From NCBI RefSeq assembly GCF_000010725.1, contig NC_013857.1, forward strand, positions 372,001 through 436,000: a DNA stretch of 64,000 nucleotides, in the 5' to 3' direction. Position 1 is the first letter of the stretch, and the number at the start of each line of letters is the position of its first letter. This DNA comes from Azospirillum sp. B510. Its GTDB lineage: Bacteria > Pseudomonadota > Alphaproteobacteria > Azospirillales > Azospirillaceae. Position numbers and translations under genes: made by a program. The notes under the pieces are model-generated. The model was given only the letters and a program-made list of their open reading frames with translations. It was not told where the DNA came from and ran no database searches. This document shows positions 44,568-53,050 of the stretch, piece by piece.

Positions 44568-44964
44568 CGCCGGGGCGGCCGACCCCGCCACGCCCTTGAA
44601 AACATTGCGGGAGGCGCGGAACTCCAACCCTCGCGGGCATCTGGGCTCAAAGGGAGGATTTCGCCGCCCCCGAGGATGGGAATCCCGGCTTCCCCATCGG
44701 TTCCGCGTGGGAAACACCGGGATCCGTTCCAGACTTCGCGGGACTGACGGATGTCCAGCCATGCGATGGCGCGGGAATGGTCCTGGGCGGGACCAGGGGA
44801 AAACGATAAGTTTGCTATCTAAGGGTTTGGTATATTAGGGTTCTGCATTTTTTCGTATTGTTTCGTGGCGGAAAATTGCGCTATAAAAGTGTTTATCTTC
44901 TCTCCGTGAACCACCCCTCCGGGAGTTCCGGGGCGTTGACACCAAGAAAATTGGAGGAATCGGT
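44568..44964. other. Intergenic region upstream of the secreted-protein gene
   Basis: 397 bases. The first half is GC-rich and without recognisable features. From about 44800 the sequence becomes strongly AT-rich and holds the promoter candidate at 44858-44887 and a second weaker AT-rich stretch (TATATTAG near 44831). GGAGG before 44965 is the ribosome site. Confidence 0.6.
44858..44887 (+). promoter_or_regulatory. Sigma-70-like promoter of the secreted-protein/triplicate locus
   Basis: TTGTTT (44858-44863) and TATAAA (44882-44887) are separated by 18 bases, giving a 77-base leader to the start at 44965. It stands out because the surrounding DNA is much less GC-rich than the rest of the window. 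No operator is obvious. Confidence 0.55.
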
Positions 44965-45381
44965 ATGTCGTTTAAATTTGCCGGAGCGTTGGGTTTCGCC
45001 GCCTCCCTGCTGTTCGCCGTGCCGGCGCTGGCGGGAAGCACCAATGTCGTTGTACAGAATCTTTCCGGCCAAACTGTCACCGTGTCGGGGACCAGCGTGG
45101 GCCTTCCGACCTCGATCGCCAACGGCAGCTCGGGATCGGGCGTATCCAGCTTTTCCTCCGGTCAGCCGGACAACGGTGTTCTCACCGTGTCGGGGGGCGG
45201 GAAGTCTTGCAGCTTCTCATGGTCGCGCCCGGGGCAGCAGGTCAAGAATGGCCCGCTTTGCGGGACTTTGACCAGTTTCTCTACGAATCTTGGGGTAGGC
45301 TCTTGGAATTGTGGCAATTCGGTGATTAGCCAGCAGCCCTCCCCCAGCTGTTCGGGCACGGTGCGGTTCACCATCCAGTAA
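44965..45381 (+). CDS. Small secreted Cys-containing protein, unknown family
   Basis: A 138-residue protein with a clear Sec signal peptide (FKFAGALGFAASLLFAVPALAG, cleavage after ALA near residue 23). The mature part is rich in Ser, Gly and Val with alternating patterns such as TNVVVQNLSGQTVTVSG, which suggests an all-beta fold. Four cysteines (in SCSFSW, LCGTL, WNCGN and SCSGT) could form two disulfides. I do not recognise the family. GGAGG is 7 bases upstream of the ATG. It precedes three tandem paralogous genes and an export system; a hairpin separates them, so co-transcription may be partial. Confidence 0.8.
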   Translation: MSFKFAGALGFAASLLFAVPALAGSTNVVVQNLSGQTVTVSGTSVGLPTSIANGSSGSGVSSFSSGQPDNGVLTVSGGGKSCSFSWSRPGQQVKNGPLCGTLTSFSTNLGVGSWNCGNSVISQQPSPSCSGTVRFTIQ

Positions 45382-45388
45382 TATGCAA

Positions 45389-45417
45389 TGGCGGGCATCC
45401 AGAAATGATGCCCGCCA
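45389..45417 (+). terminator. Hairpin between secreted-protein gene and first tandem gene
   Basis: An 11-bp perfect stem (TGGCGGGCATC at 45389-45399 with 45407-45417) has a 7-base loop. It lies 8 bases after the stop codon and has no T-run. It may be a weak terminator, an attenuator or an mRNA-stabilising hairpin that sets the ratio of the secreted protein to the downstream genes. Confidence 0.5.
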
Positions 45418-45443
45418 GTCATCCCGCTGACGGAGTGCCGAAA

Positions 45444-46202
45444 ATGGCTGGAGCGATCACGGATTACAACGGCCCCAACGTCACACTTGCCGGTGGTTCG
45501 GCCTTGAAAAAATTTATGGAGAACACCGCCGCTGCCGCCAAAAAAAAAATTGAGGAGACTGGGAACGTTGAGGGATTCAAGGCAAGCTTTAGGTCCGCTA
45601 ATGGCGAGATATCTATAAATATCACGTCACAGTTTGGAACTGACCTGAATGGAAAATCTGGCTATGCCTTATCATATCGCTTGGAGACAGCGGACAACGG
45701 CATCCAAGTGGCCGGGGGCGAAAGCGGCAGTGACATCGCCGACAGCGGCAAGGATATTGATGAATTTATATCAAGCGCTAGAAAATTAAATGACTGGGCC
45801 GGCACAAAATCTTCAAACATGACAGAGGAAGAGGAACTGAAAAACGCAAAAGAAAGTCTTTCTCCAGATCAATACAAAATATTTGTTCAGGGCATAAAAG
45901 AATCCAAAGCGGCGTACGAAGCTCAGCAAAAGGAGTTGCGAGGAGAAAAAGGTGATGGATCCTCGCCGGCATCGGGCGGCGGCACGCGGCTTGACCGGAT
46001 GAAGGCGCGGAGCGAGGACACGGCACGGCTTGCCGAACGGCTGCTGAAGGGTGCCACCGGGCGCGACCAGTCCGGAGCGGCCAGCGCCGCCGAATTGCTG
46101 ATCTCCTCCCTCAAAGCCCCCGCCACCGACAAACCCTCCGCCCCAAACTCGGACGCGGCGGCGTCCCCGCCCGCCTACAAGCCCGTCGATCTGAAGACTT
46201 GA
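45444..46202 (+). CDS. Tandem 252-residue protein, copy 1, unknown family
   Basis: A 252-residue protein with no Sec signal, no membrane segment and no Cys. Residues 1-40 (MAGAITDYNGPNVTLAGGSA then a Lys-rich helix) are shared with the other copies. Residues ~45-150 are variable but align without gaps around anchors SGY, DID-F, ND-GTK, MTEEEEL and PDQY. Residues 153-252 are a nearly invariant tail: a charged helical stretch (RLDRMKARSEDTARLAERLL) ending in a Pro/Ala-rich segment. ATG 45444 is 8 bases after GGAG. I do not recognise the family. Its place upstream of a TolC/MacB/HlyD set makes it a candidate export substrate or effector. Confidence 0.85.
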   Translation: MAGAITDYNGPNVTLAGGSALKKFMENTAAAAKKKIEETGNVEGFKASFRSANGEISINITSQFGTDLNGKSGYALSYRLETADNGIQVAGGESGSDIADSGKDIDEFISSARKLNDWAGTKSSNMTEEEELKNAKESLSPDQYKIFVQGIKESKAAYEAQQKELRGEKGDGSSPASGGGTRLDRMKARSEDTARLAERLLKGATGRDQSGAASAAELLISSLKAPATDKPSAPNSDAAASPPAYKPVDLKT

Positions 46203-46281
46203 GCAGGGACAGAACAGCACCACACATCGGCCGCGCCTCGATGCCGTGCGCGCCGATCATCCCGCTGACGGAGTGCCGAAA

Positions 46282-47040
46282 ATGGCTGGAGCGATCACGG
46301 ATTACAACGGCCCCAACGTCACGCTTGCCGGTGGTGCTGCCTTGAAAAAATTTATGGAGAACACCGCCGCTGCCGCCAAAAAGAAAATCGAGGAAACCGG
46401 AAGCGTTGAGGGATTCAAAGCGGGATTCACGTCGGCAAACGGCGAGATATCTATAAACATCACATCGAAACCTATCATAGAATCCAGTGGTCGCTCAGGA
46501 TACGGCCTATTTTACAGCCTGGATACAAATGATCAAGGTGTTCAGGTCGCAGGAAGTCAAGGCATAATTGGCACAACTTTCAACAGCGACGATGTAGATA
46601 AATTCGTCTCAATGATATCCGAAACAAATGACAGCCTTGGCACAAAATCAGGCCACATGACAGAAGAAGAAGAACTTCAGTGGGCAAAAAGAAACCTTTC
46701 GCCAGATCAATACGACAAGATTGTTCAAGGCATGAAGGAATCAAAAGCGGCGTACGAAGCTCAGCAAAAGGAGTTGCGAGGAGAAAAAGGTGATGGATCC
46801 TCGCCGGCATCGGGCGGCGGCACGCGGCTTGACCGGATGAAGGCGCGGAGCGAGGACACGGCACGGCTTGCCGAACGGCTGCTGAAGGGTGCCACCGGGC
46901 GCGACCAGTCCGGAGCGGCCGGCGCCGCCGAATTGCTGATCTCCTCCCTCAAAGCCCCCGCCACCGACAAACCCTCCGCCCCAAACTCGGACGCGGCGGC
47001 GTCCCCGCCCGCCTACAAGCCCGTCGATCTGAAGGCTTGA
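46282..47040 (+). CDS. Tandem 252-residue protein, copy 2, unknown family
   Basis: Same length and plan as copy 1. The first 40 residues differ from copy 1 by only a few substitutions and the last 100 by two (Gly for Ser in GAAGAAE, and the terminal Ala). The central region differs at many positions (for example KPIIESSGRSGYGLFYSLDT) but keeps the anchors SGYGLFY, DDVDKF, GTK, MTEEEEL and PDQYDKIVQG. The central codons are AT-rich compared with both ends. ATG 46282 with the same GGAG-N8 ribosome site as copy 1. Unknown function. Confidence 0.85.
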   Translation: MAGAITDYNGPNVTLAGGAALKKFMENTAAAAKKKIEETGSVEGFKAGFTSANGEISINITSKPIIESSGRSGYGLFYSLDTNDQGVQVAGSQGIIGTTFNSDDVDKFVSMISETNDSLGTKSGHMTEEEELQWAKRNLSPDQYDKIVQGMKESKAAYEAQQKELRGEKGDGSSPASGGGTRLDRMKARSEDTARLAERLLKGATGRDQSGAAGAAELLISSLKAPATDKPSAPNSDAAASPPAYKPVDLKA

Positions 47041-47119
47041 GCAGGGACAGAACAGCACCACACATCGGCCGCGCCTCGATGCCGTGCGCGCCGATAATCC
47101 CGCTGACGGAGTGCCGAAA

Positions 47120-47878
47120 ATGGCTGGAGCGATCACGGATTACAACGGCCCCAACGTCACGCTTGCGGGTGGTTCTGCCCTGAAGAAATTCATGGAAAGC
47201 ACCGCCATTGCCGCCAAAAAGAAAATCGAGGAAACCGGAAGTGTCGCAGGATTTAACGCAAACTTTACATCTGCTGACGGTGAAATTTCTGTCAAAATCA
47301 CATCAAGAGCCATGACTGAGGATAATGGGAAATCTGGATATGGCCTTTTCTATGAAGCCGATACAAAGGATAAAGAATACCAAGTATCTCATGGAGCAGG
47401 CGTTCAAGGGGTAACAGATAGCGGAGACGATGTTGATCGATTTATCTCAAGCATGAATAAAATGAATGACGTTCTTGGCACAAAAGCTGCCAAAATGACT
47501 GATGAAGAATATCTTCAGTTTGTTAGAAAAAATTTTCCGCCAGATCAATACGACAAGATTGTTCAAGGCATGGAGGAATCAAAAGCGGCGTACGAAGCTC
47601 AGCAAAAGGAGTTGCGAGGAGAAAAAGGTGACGGATCCTCGCCGGCATCGGGCGGCGGCACGCGGCTTGATCGGATGAAGGCGCGGAGCGAGGACACGGC
47701 ACGGCTTGCCGAACGGCTGCTGAAGGGTGCCACCGGGCGCGACCAGTCCGGAGCTGCCGGCGCCGCCGAATTGCTGATCTCTTCCCTCAAAGCCCCCGCC
47801 ACCGACAAACCCTCCGCCCCAAACTCGGACGCGGCGGCGTCCCCGCCCGCCTACAAGCCCGTCGATCTGAAGGCTTGA
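47120..47878 (+). CDS. Tandem 252-residue protein, copy 3, unknown family
   Basis: Same length and plan again. Its last 100 residues are identical to copy 2 in protein apart from one change (EESKAAYE against KESKAAYE), although several silent base changes exist. Its centre is the most AT-rich and diverged (RAMTEDNGKSGYGLFYEADT, MTDEEYLQFVRKNFPPDQYD). The tandem series stops here; the sequence after the stop no longer matches the spacer. It is 109 bases upstream of the TolC-like gene. Unknown function. Confidence 0.85.
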   Translation: MAGAITDYNGPNVTLAGGSALKKFMESTAIAAKKKIEETGSVAGFNANFTSADGEISVKITSRAMTEDNGKSGYGLFYEADTKDKEYQVSHGAGVQGVTDSGDDVDRFISSMNKMNDVLGTKAAKMTDEEYLQFVRKNFPPDQYDKIVQGMEESKAAYEAQQKELRGEKGDGSSPASGGGTRLDRMKARSEDTARLAERLLKGATGRDQSGAAGAAELLISSLKAPATDKPSAPNSDAAASPPAYKPVDLKA

Positions 47879-47987
47879 CCACCGCCCGGCTGGGGAGCGG
47901 CGCCATCGCCCGTTCCGTTCGGTCTTTGCCTGTCCGTGGCGCATTGCGTATGCTGTGGACAGTTCTGGTTGTGTCAAGGGTGTTTCC

Positions 47988-49526
47988 GTGGCGATTATGA
48001 GCGCGCCGACCGCATTTCCCGCGATCATACGCTGTATGGTCACCCTGGCCCTGGTGGCCGCCGCTGGTGGCGCGGAGGTCGGGCATGCGCAGATGGCTCC
48101 GCAGCCGCGCTATGCCCATGAAGGTAGCGGGCCGCCGCCGCCGTTGAGCGGTCCCGAGCTGCGCCTGACCCTGCCGGAGGCGGTTTATCTCGGGCTACGC
48201 CGGAATCACGGGGTCCAGACCGCTTATCTGCAACGGGTGCTCGACGCCTACAATCTCCATGTCGCGGAATCGGCCTTCACCCCGCGGGGAAATCTGCTCT
48301 CCACCTTCGACGCCGACCGCACCGGCGGCGGCCGGGGCGTCGCCGTCGGGCTGACGCCGACGGTGCGGACGCTGACCCCGCTGGGAACCATCATCGCCTT
48401 TGGCTGGGATCTTCGGCAGAGCAGCCGGCGGCAGGCGGAGGGGGGGCTGGCGCGCGGGGAATCGACGCTCACCCTGTCGGTCATCCAGCCGCTGCTGAAG
48501 GGCGCCGGCTATGACACCGCCATGGCCCCGGTGCGCACCGCGCGCTTGCAGGAGCGCTACAACCAGCTTCGCCTGAAAAGCGCGGTCGCCACCACCGTCA
48601 CCGACATCGCCCGCGCCTATCACCAGTTCGTGCAAACCCGCCAGCAGATCGTCCTGGCCGACGGCGCGCTGCGACGCGCCCGCGAGCTGGAGGCCACCAA
48701 CCAGGCCCTGATCGCCGCCGGGCGGATGGCCGCGGTCGAGCTGTTCCAGGCCCAGGCGACCACGGCGGCGCAGGAGCTGGCGCTGTCGCAGGCGCAAAGC
48801 GCGTTCGACGCCGCCCGGCTCGCCCTGCTGACCCTGCTGGCGCTCGACCTCGACACGCGGGTCGTTCCCGCCGACCGGCTGACTGCCAAGCCGGTGCGCA
48901 TTGAGGTGAACGAGGTGCGGGCGCTGGCCTTCGACAACCGGCCGGATTACCTGTCGCAACTGATCGCCATCGAAAGCGCCCGCATCGGGCTGGACGTCGC
49001 CCGCAACCAACGGCTGTGGGACGTGTCGGTGGTCGCCGGGGTCAGCGTGCCGGGCGCCGGGCGCGGCGGCTGGCGGGCGTCGGAAAATCTGCCCAACACC
49101 AAGACCGATCTGCGGGCCGGGCTCCAGCTCAACATCCCGATCAACGACCTGTCGCTGAAACAGCAGGAGGTCCAGGCCAATGTCGGCCTGCGGCAGAACG
49201 AGCTTCTGCTGGAACAGCTGCGCGCCCAGGTCGACCAGCAGGTGCGCGACGGGGTGCGGACGGTCGACGCCATGTGGCGTCAATACGCCCTCAGCCGGCA
49301 GGTGCGGGAACTGGCCGAACGGACGCTCGCCGGCGAGATGGCCAAGCTGCGCGCCGGGCGGTCGAGCAACTTCCAGGTCGTGTCGTTCCAGGACCAACTG
49401 CGCTCCGCCGAAAGCGGCGAGCTGGCGGCGCTGGTCGCCTATCTCGACGCGCTGGTCCTGCTCGACCTCCAGGTCGGCACCACCATCGACACCTGGGGCA
49501 TCCAACTGAACGATCCGCCGCCATGA
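47988..49526 (+). CDS. TolC-family outer membrane efflux protein
   Basis: A ~512-residue outer membrane channel subunit. A signal peptide precedes the Ala-His-Ala site (cleavage near VGHAQ, ~residue 35). Two OEP repeats follow, each with long amphipathic helices, for example ATTVTDIARAYHQFVQTRQQ and QVRDGVRTVDAMWRQYALSR. GTG 47988 is 7 bases after AAGGG; an ATG three codons later and a GTG at 47955 are alternatives. It should form the trimeric duct of the exporter whose inner-membrane parts follow. Its stop overlaps the start of the lipoprotein gene. Confidence 0.88.
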   Translation: MAIMSAPTAFPAIIRCMVTLALVAAAGGAEVGHAQMAPQPRYAHEGSGPPPPLSGPELRLTLPEAVYLGLRRNHGVQTAYLQRVLDAYNLHVAESAFTPRGNLLSTFDADRTGGGRGVAVGLTPTVRTLTPLGTIIAFGWDLRQSSRRQAEGGLARGESTLTLSVIQPLLKGAGYDTAMAPVRTARLQERYNQLRLKSAVATTVTDIARAYHQFVQTRQQIVLADGALRRARELEATNQALIAAGRMAAVELFQAQATTAAQELALSQAQSAFDAARLALLTLLALDLDTRVVPADRLTAKPVRIEVNEVRALAFDNRPDYLSQLIAIESARIGLDVARNQRLWDVSVVAGVSVPGAGRGGWRASENLPNTKTDLRAGLQLNIPINDLSLKQQEVQANVGLRQNELLLEQLRAQVDQQVRDGVRTVDAMWRQYALSRQVRELAERTLAGEMAKLRAGRSSNFQVVSFQDQLRSAESGELAALVAYLDALVLLDLQVGTTIDTWGIQLNDPPP

Positions 49527-49753
49527 TGGGTCCGTCCCGTTTCCCTCTCCGGCGGCGGCTGGCGCTGCTGTGCGCGCTGGCGGCCGGCGGCTGCGCGCCA
49601 CCCGAAATTCCGCTCCCCCGCGCCGCCGCGCCGGACATGGCGGTTTCCACCGGCGGGCTGCCGCTGGCGGCCTACGCCCGCCCGACCGGCGAGGAGGGGG
49701 TCTCCCTCCGGCTGGTGCCGCCGGCCGACAGCCCGCCTTCCGCCGCTCCATGA
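49523..49753 (+). CDS. Small putative lipoprotein in exporter operon
   Basis: A 76-residue protein with a basic N-terminus (RFPLRRR), a hydrophobic stretch and a candidate lipobox ending AAGGC near residue 24. The mature part is short and Pro/Ala-rich. Start ATG overlaps the TolC-like stop (ATGA) and it is 7 bases upstream of the ATPase gene. It has no recognisable domain. A role in assembling or anchoring the exporter is a guess from position. The lipobox has Gly-Gly before the Cys, which is acceptable but not ideal. Confidence 0.6.
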   Translation: MMGPSRFPLRRRLALLCALAAGGCAPPEIPLPRAAAPDMAVSTGGLPLAAYARPTGEEGVSLRLVPPADSPPSAAP

Positions 49754-49760
49754 GGCGCGC

Positions 49761-50449
<689 letters not shown>

Positions 50450-50453
<4 letters not shown>

Positions 50454-51670
50454 GGCGCGTCAGACCGGGGGAGGACGGGGAGAGCGGCGGACGCCTGTGG
50501 CGGGCGCTGGCGGCCGACGCGCTGCGCAATCTGGGGGCGATGCGGCAGCGCTCGCTTCTGGCCCTGCTCGGCATCGCCATCGGAACGGCGGCGGTGGTCG
50601 CCCTGATCTCCATCGGCGAGAATGCCAGGGAACACTCGATGCGCCAGTTCCTCGCCATGGGGGCCGACATCCTGACGGTCCAGAAGGATTTCAGCCTGTC
50701 CAGCCGGCCGGCGACCCTGACCCGCGCCGATGTCGAGCGGCTGCGGACCGTCCCCGGCATCGAGGAGGTCGCCCCGGTGGCGATGCTGGGGGTGGAGATC
50801 CGCCAGGGGCGCACCCGTCTGCCCAGCCCCGTCGCCGGCGTCACCCCGGAGCTGTTCGCGCTGGTCCAGGCCAAGGCGGCGCAGGGACGGACGCTGACGG
50901 AACAGGACCGCGCCGAGACCGTCGTCGTTCTCGGAGCCGGGCTGGCCCGCCGCCTGGCGGAGGACGGCCAGCCCCCGGCGCCGGGCGGCCTGCTGCGGAT
51001 GGGCGGCTACAATCATACGGTGGTCGGCGTGCTGGCGGACAGCGTGCCGAACCCGGTACTGCCGCTGGATGTCAACAGCACGGCCTTCGTGCCCTTGTCC
51101 GGAGCGCGGCGGGTGTCGGTCAACAGCGACATCACCAACCTCGTGGTCCGCAAGGCGTCGTCCGCCGACGATCAGGCGGTGCGGCGGTCGCTGATCGAGG
51201 AATTTTCCGCCGGCCCCCGTCCCCGCACGGTGATGGTGCAGAGCGCCCGCCAGTTGATCGTCGCCATGACCGATCAGGCGCGGGTCCACACCCTGCTTCT
51301 GGCCGCCATCGGCGGCGTGTCGCTGATCGTCGGCGGGGTCGGGGTGATGAATGTGATGCTGATGGGCGTGGTCGAGCGGCGACGCGAGATCGGCTTGCGC
51401 CTCGCCTTGGGCGCACGCCCGATCGATGTCCGGGCGATGTTCCTGGCCGAGGCGCTGGCGCTCTCGCTCTGCGGCGGGATGGTCGGCGTCCTGCTCGGCC
51501 TCGCGGCGGCGGCGCTCTATGCCTGGAACGCCGGGTGGGCGTTCGCGCCGTCCATCCTGTCCCTGCCGTTGGGGCTCGGCATGTCCAGCGGGGTCGGGCT
51601 GTTCTTCGGACTTTACCCGGCGGTGCAGGCGTCCCGCCTGGAGCCGGTCGCGGCGTTGCGGGGAGAGTGA
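50450..51670 (+). CDS. MacB-type ABC permease (FtsX/MacB fold)
   Basis: A 406-residue protein with one N-terminal membrane segment (RSLLALLGIAIGTAAVVALISIG), a ~220-residue periplasmic MacB_PCD domain, and three C-terminal segments with the conserved loop GVVERRREIGLRLALGARPIDV. This topology is MacB-like, used to push substrates from the periplasm through TolC, with no direct transport across the inner membrane. A short charged cytosolic lead precedes the first segment. It is part of the operon TolC-like, lipoprotein, ATPase, permease, HlyD-like. Confidence 0.92.
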
Positions 51671-51708
51671 GCGCCGATGCTGTCGCCACGAAGGCTAGGA
51701 GTTGGTCG

Positions 51709-52854
51709 ATGAAGGCGGAAGGACCACGACCGGCGGACGGCGGGTCGCGCCGGTGGCTGGACAGGCTCGCATGGTTCTGCGGCGGCGCCCTGTGCGCCGG
51801 TCTTGCTTTGACCAGCCCGTCCTGGTTCGAGGACGCGCAGGCGACGCTGGCCGGCGAGCGCGCCGCGATGCCGAAGGCCGCACCACCTCCACAGCAGGCG
51901 GCACAGGAATTGACCACGCCGATCCCCGCGCTGTCCGTGGCCGGAACGATCGAGCCGGGCCGCACCGTGACGGTGGTCGCCCCCTTCGCCGGATCGGTGA
52001 AGGAGAAGCGGTTCGATTATGGCCAGCGGGTCGAGGCCGGTGAGATCCTGCTGGTCATCGATGGCTTCGATATGGATATGCGCGTGCGCGATGCGGAGGC
52101 CGCCCTTCTCAAGGCGGCGCAGCGTCTGGACGAGACCAGGACCTGGACCACCGGCGCGGAGATGGCGCGCGCGCAACGCCAGGCCGCCGCCGCAAGGCGG
52201 GAAGCCGAGCAGGCGCTGCGCCGGGTACAGGATGCCAAGCCCCTGATCGCCCAGGGCATCATTCCCCGACAGGAATATGAGGATCTGCAAAGGCAGGCCG
52301 ACGCGCAGGGACTCAACCGCGTTGCGGCGGAGGAGGAGTTGGCCGCCACCGCGAAGCGGGGCGGACCCGACGCCGTCCGCATGGCCGAGCTGGAGCATGC
52401 GAGCGCGCTGGCGAAGGCCGAGGATCTGCGCCGGCAGTTGGAGCGTGCGGTGGTCAAGGCGCCGGCATCCGGCATGATCATGAAAGCGCCAACCGCCTCT
52501 TCGGCCAATGCGTCCGGCGTCACGGCGATCGAGGTCGGCGCCGGGCTGTCCCAGAACCAAAGCCTGTTCATGATCGCCGAGATGGACAGCCTGGCGGTGG
52601 TGGCGCAGGTCGACGAGATGGACGTCAACCGCCTGCGCGTCGGCCAGCCGGTCGACATCACCGGCGATGCCTTTCCGGACAATCCGCTGTCCGGGCAAGT
52701 CGCCTGGATCGCGCAGCAGGCGACCGTCGCCGAAGGCGGGGCTTCGCCCGGCGCATCCTTCGCCGTTCGCGTGGCGCTGTCCCCCCTGTCGGACGCGCAG
52801 AAACAACGCATACGTGTCGGCATGTCGGCGACTCTGACCGTCGGAACGAATTGA
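51709..52854 (+). CDS. HlyD/MacA-type periplasmic adaptor
   Basis: A 381-residue membrane fusion protein. One N-terminal membrane segment (WFCGGALCAGLALTSPSWF) is followed by an adaptor domain with VAGTIEPGRTVTVVAPFAGSV (first half of the lipoyl domain), a coiled-coil hairpin (residues ~125-235, rich in Ala, Arg, Glu) and the second lipoyl half plus beta-barrel (VVAQVDEMDVNRLRVGQPVDI). AGGAG precedes ATG 51709. It should link the MacB-like permease to the TolC-like duct. The next gene (alkaline phosphatase) starts behind its own promoter. Confidence 0.9.
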   Translation: MKAEGPRPADGGSRRWLDRLAWFCGGALCAGLALTSPSWFEDAQATLAGERAAMPKAAPPPQQAAQELTTPIPALSVAGTIEPGRTVTVVAPFAGSVKEKRFDYGQRVEAGEILLVIDGFDMDMRVRDAEAALLKAAQRLDETRTWTTGAEMARAQRQAAAARREAEQALRRVQDAKPLIAQGIIPRQEYEDLQRQADAQGLNRVAAEEELAATAKRGGPDAVRMAELEHASALAKAEDLRRQLERAVVKAPASGMIMKAPTASSANASGVTAIEVGAGLSQNQSLFMIAEMDSLAVVAQVDEMDVNRLRVGQPVDITGDAFPDNPLSGQVAWIAQQATVAEGGASPGASFAVRVALSPLSDAQKQRIRVGMSATLTVGTN

Positions 52855-52959
52855 AGGCCCCTCTGCCGAGTGAACCGCTCCGGCTCGGGCGGAAGTCCCA
52901 TCCCCTGGAAGGAGGAGGGCAATCACGATGAGTCCGGCGGGGCCGGCCAGACATCCTCA

Positions 52960-53013
52960 AATTCACCGGACATTCACCGTTATGTCATGGTTTTGTTATG
53001 AATCGCTCATATT
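52960..53013 (+). promoter_or_regulatory. PHO box array and -10 of the alkaline phosphatase gene
   Basis: Four 7-base units stand at an exact 11-base period: AATTCAC (52960), CATTCAC (52971), ATGTCAT (52982) and TTGTTAT (52993). The last two fit the PhoB consensus CTGTCAT best; the first two are degenerate. A -10-like CATATT (53008-53013) follows 8 bases after the array, as in PhoB-activated promoters where the PHO box replaces the -35. The start codon is at 53051. Confidence 0.75.
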
Positions 53014-53050
53014 GCAGTGAAACCAGCGATACTTAAATCGGGTCAGAAAG

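Larger units (their letters stand above)
45419..47878 (+). repeat. Tandem gene triplication, period 838 bp
   Basis: Three direct copies begin at 45419, 46257 and 47095; the start codons are at 45444, 46282 and 47120, exactly 838 bases apart each time. The last ~300 bases of each coding region, the 79-base spacers (46203-46281 and 47041-47119) and the first ~110 bases are nearly identical. The central ~330 bases of each copy are clearly diverged and much richer in A and T. This pattern implies duplication followed by homogenisation of the ends or replacement of the centres. Confidence 0.95.

Noticed and set aside
44596..44838. Small plus-strand frame in the bio/secreted-protein gap
   Set aside because: Arg/Gly-rich, no ribosome site, no recognisable motif, and it runs into the AT-rich promoter region.
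45444..45500. Double-glycine leader peptide (VTLAGG near residues 13-18) in the tandem 252-residue proteins
   Set aside because: The upstream LSxxEL pattern is missing, and the linked ATPase has no C39 peptidase domain, so bacteriocin-type processing is not supported.
45419..47878. CRISPR-like or short tandem repeat array
   Set aside because: The repeat unit is a whole gene with open frames and an 838-bp period; there are no short repeats with spacers anywhere in the window.
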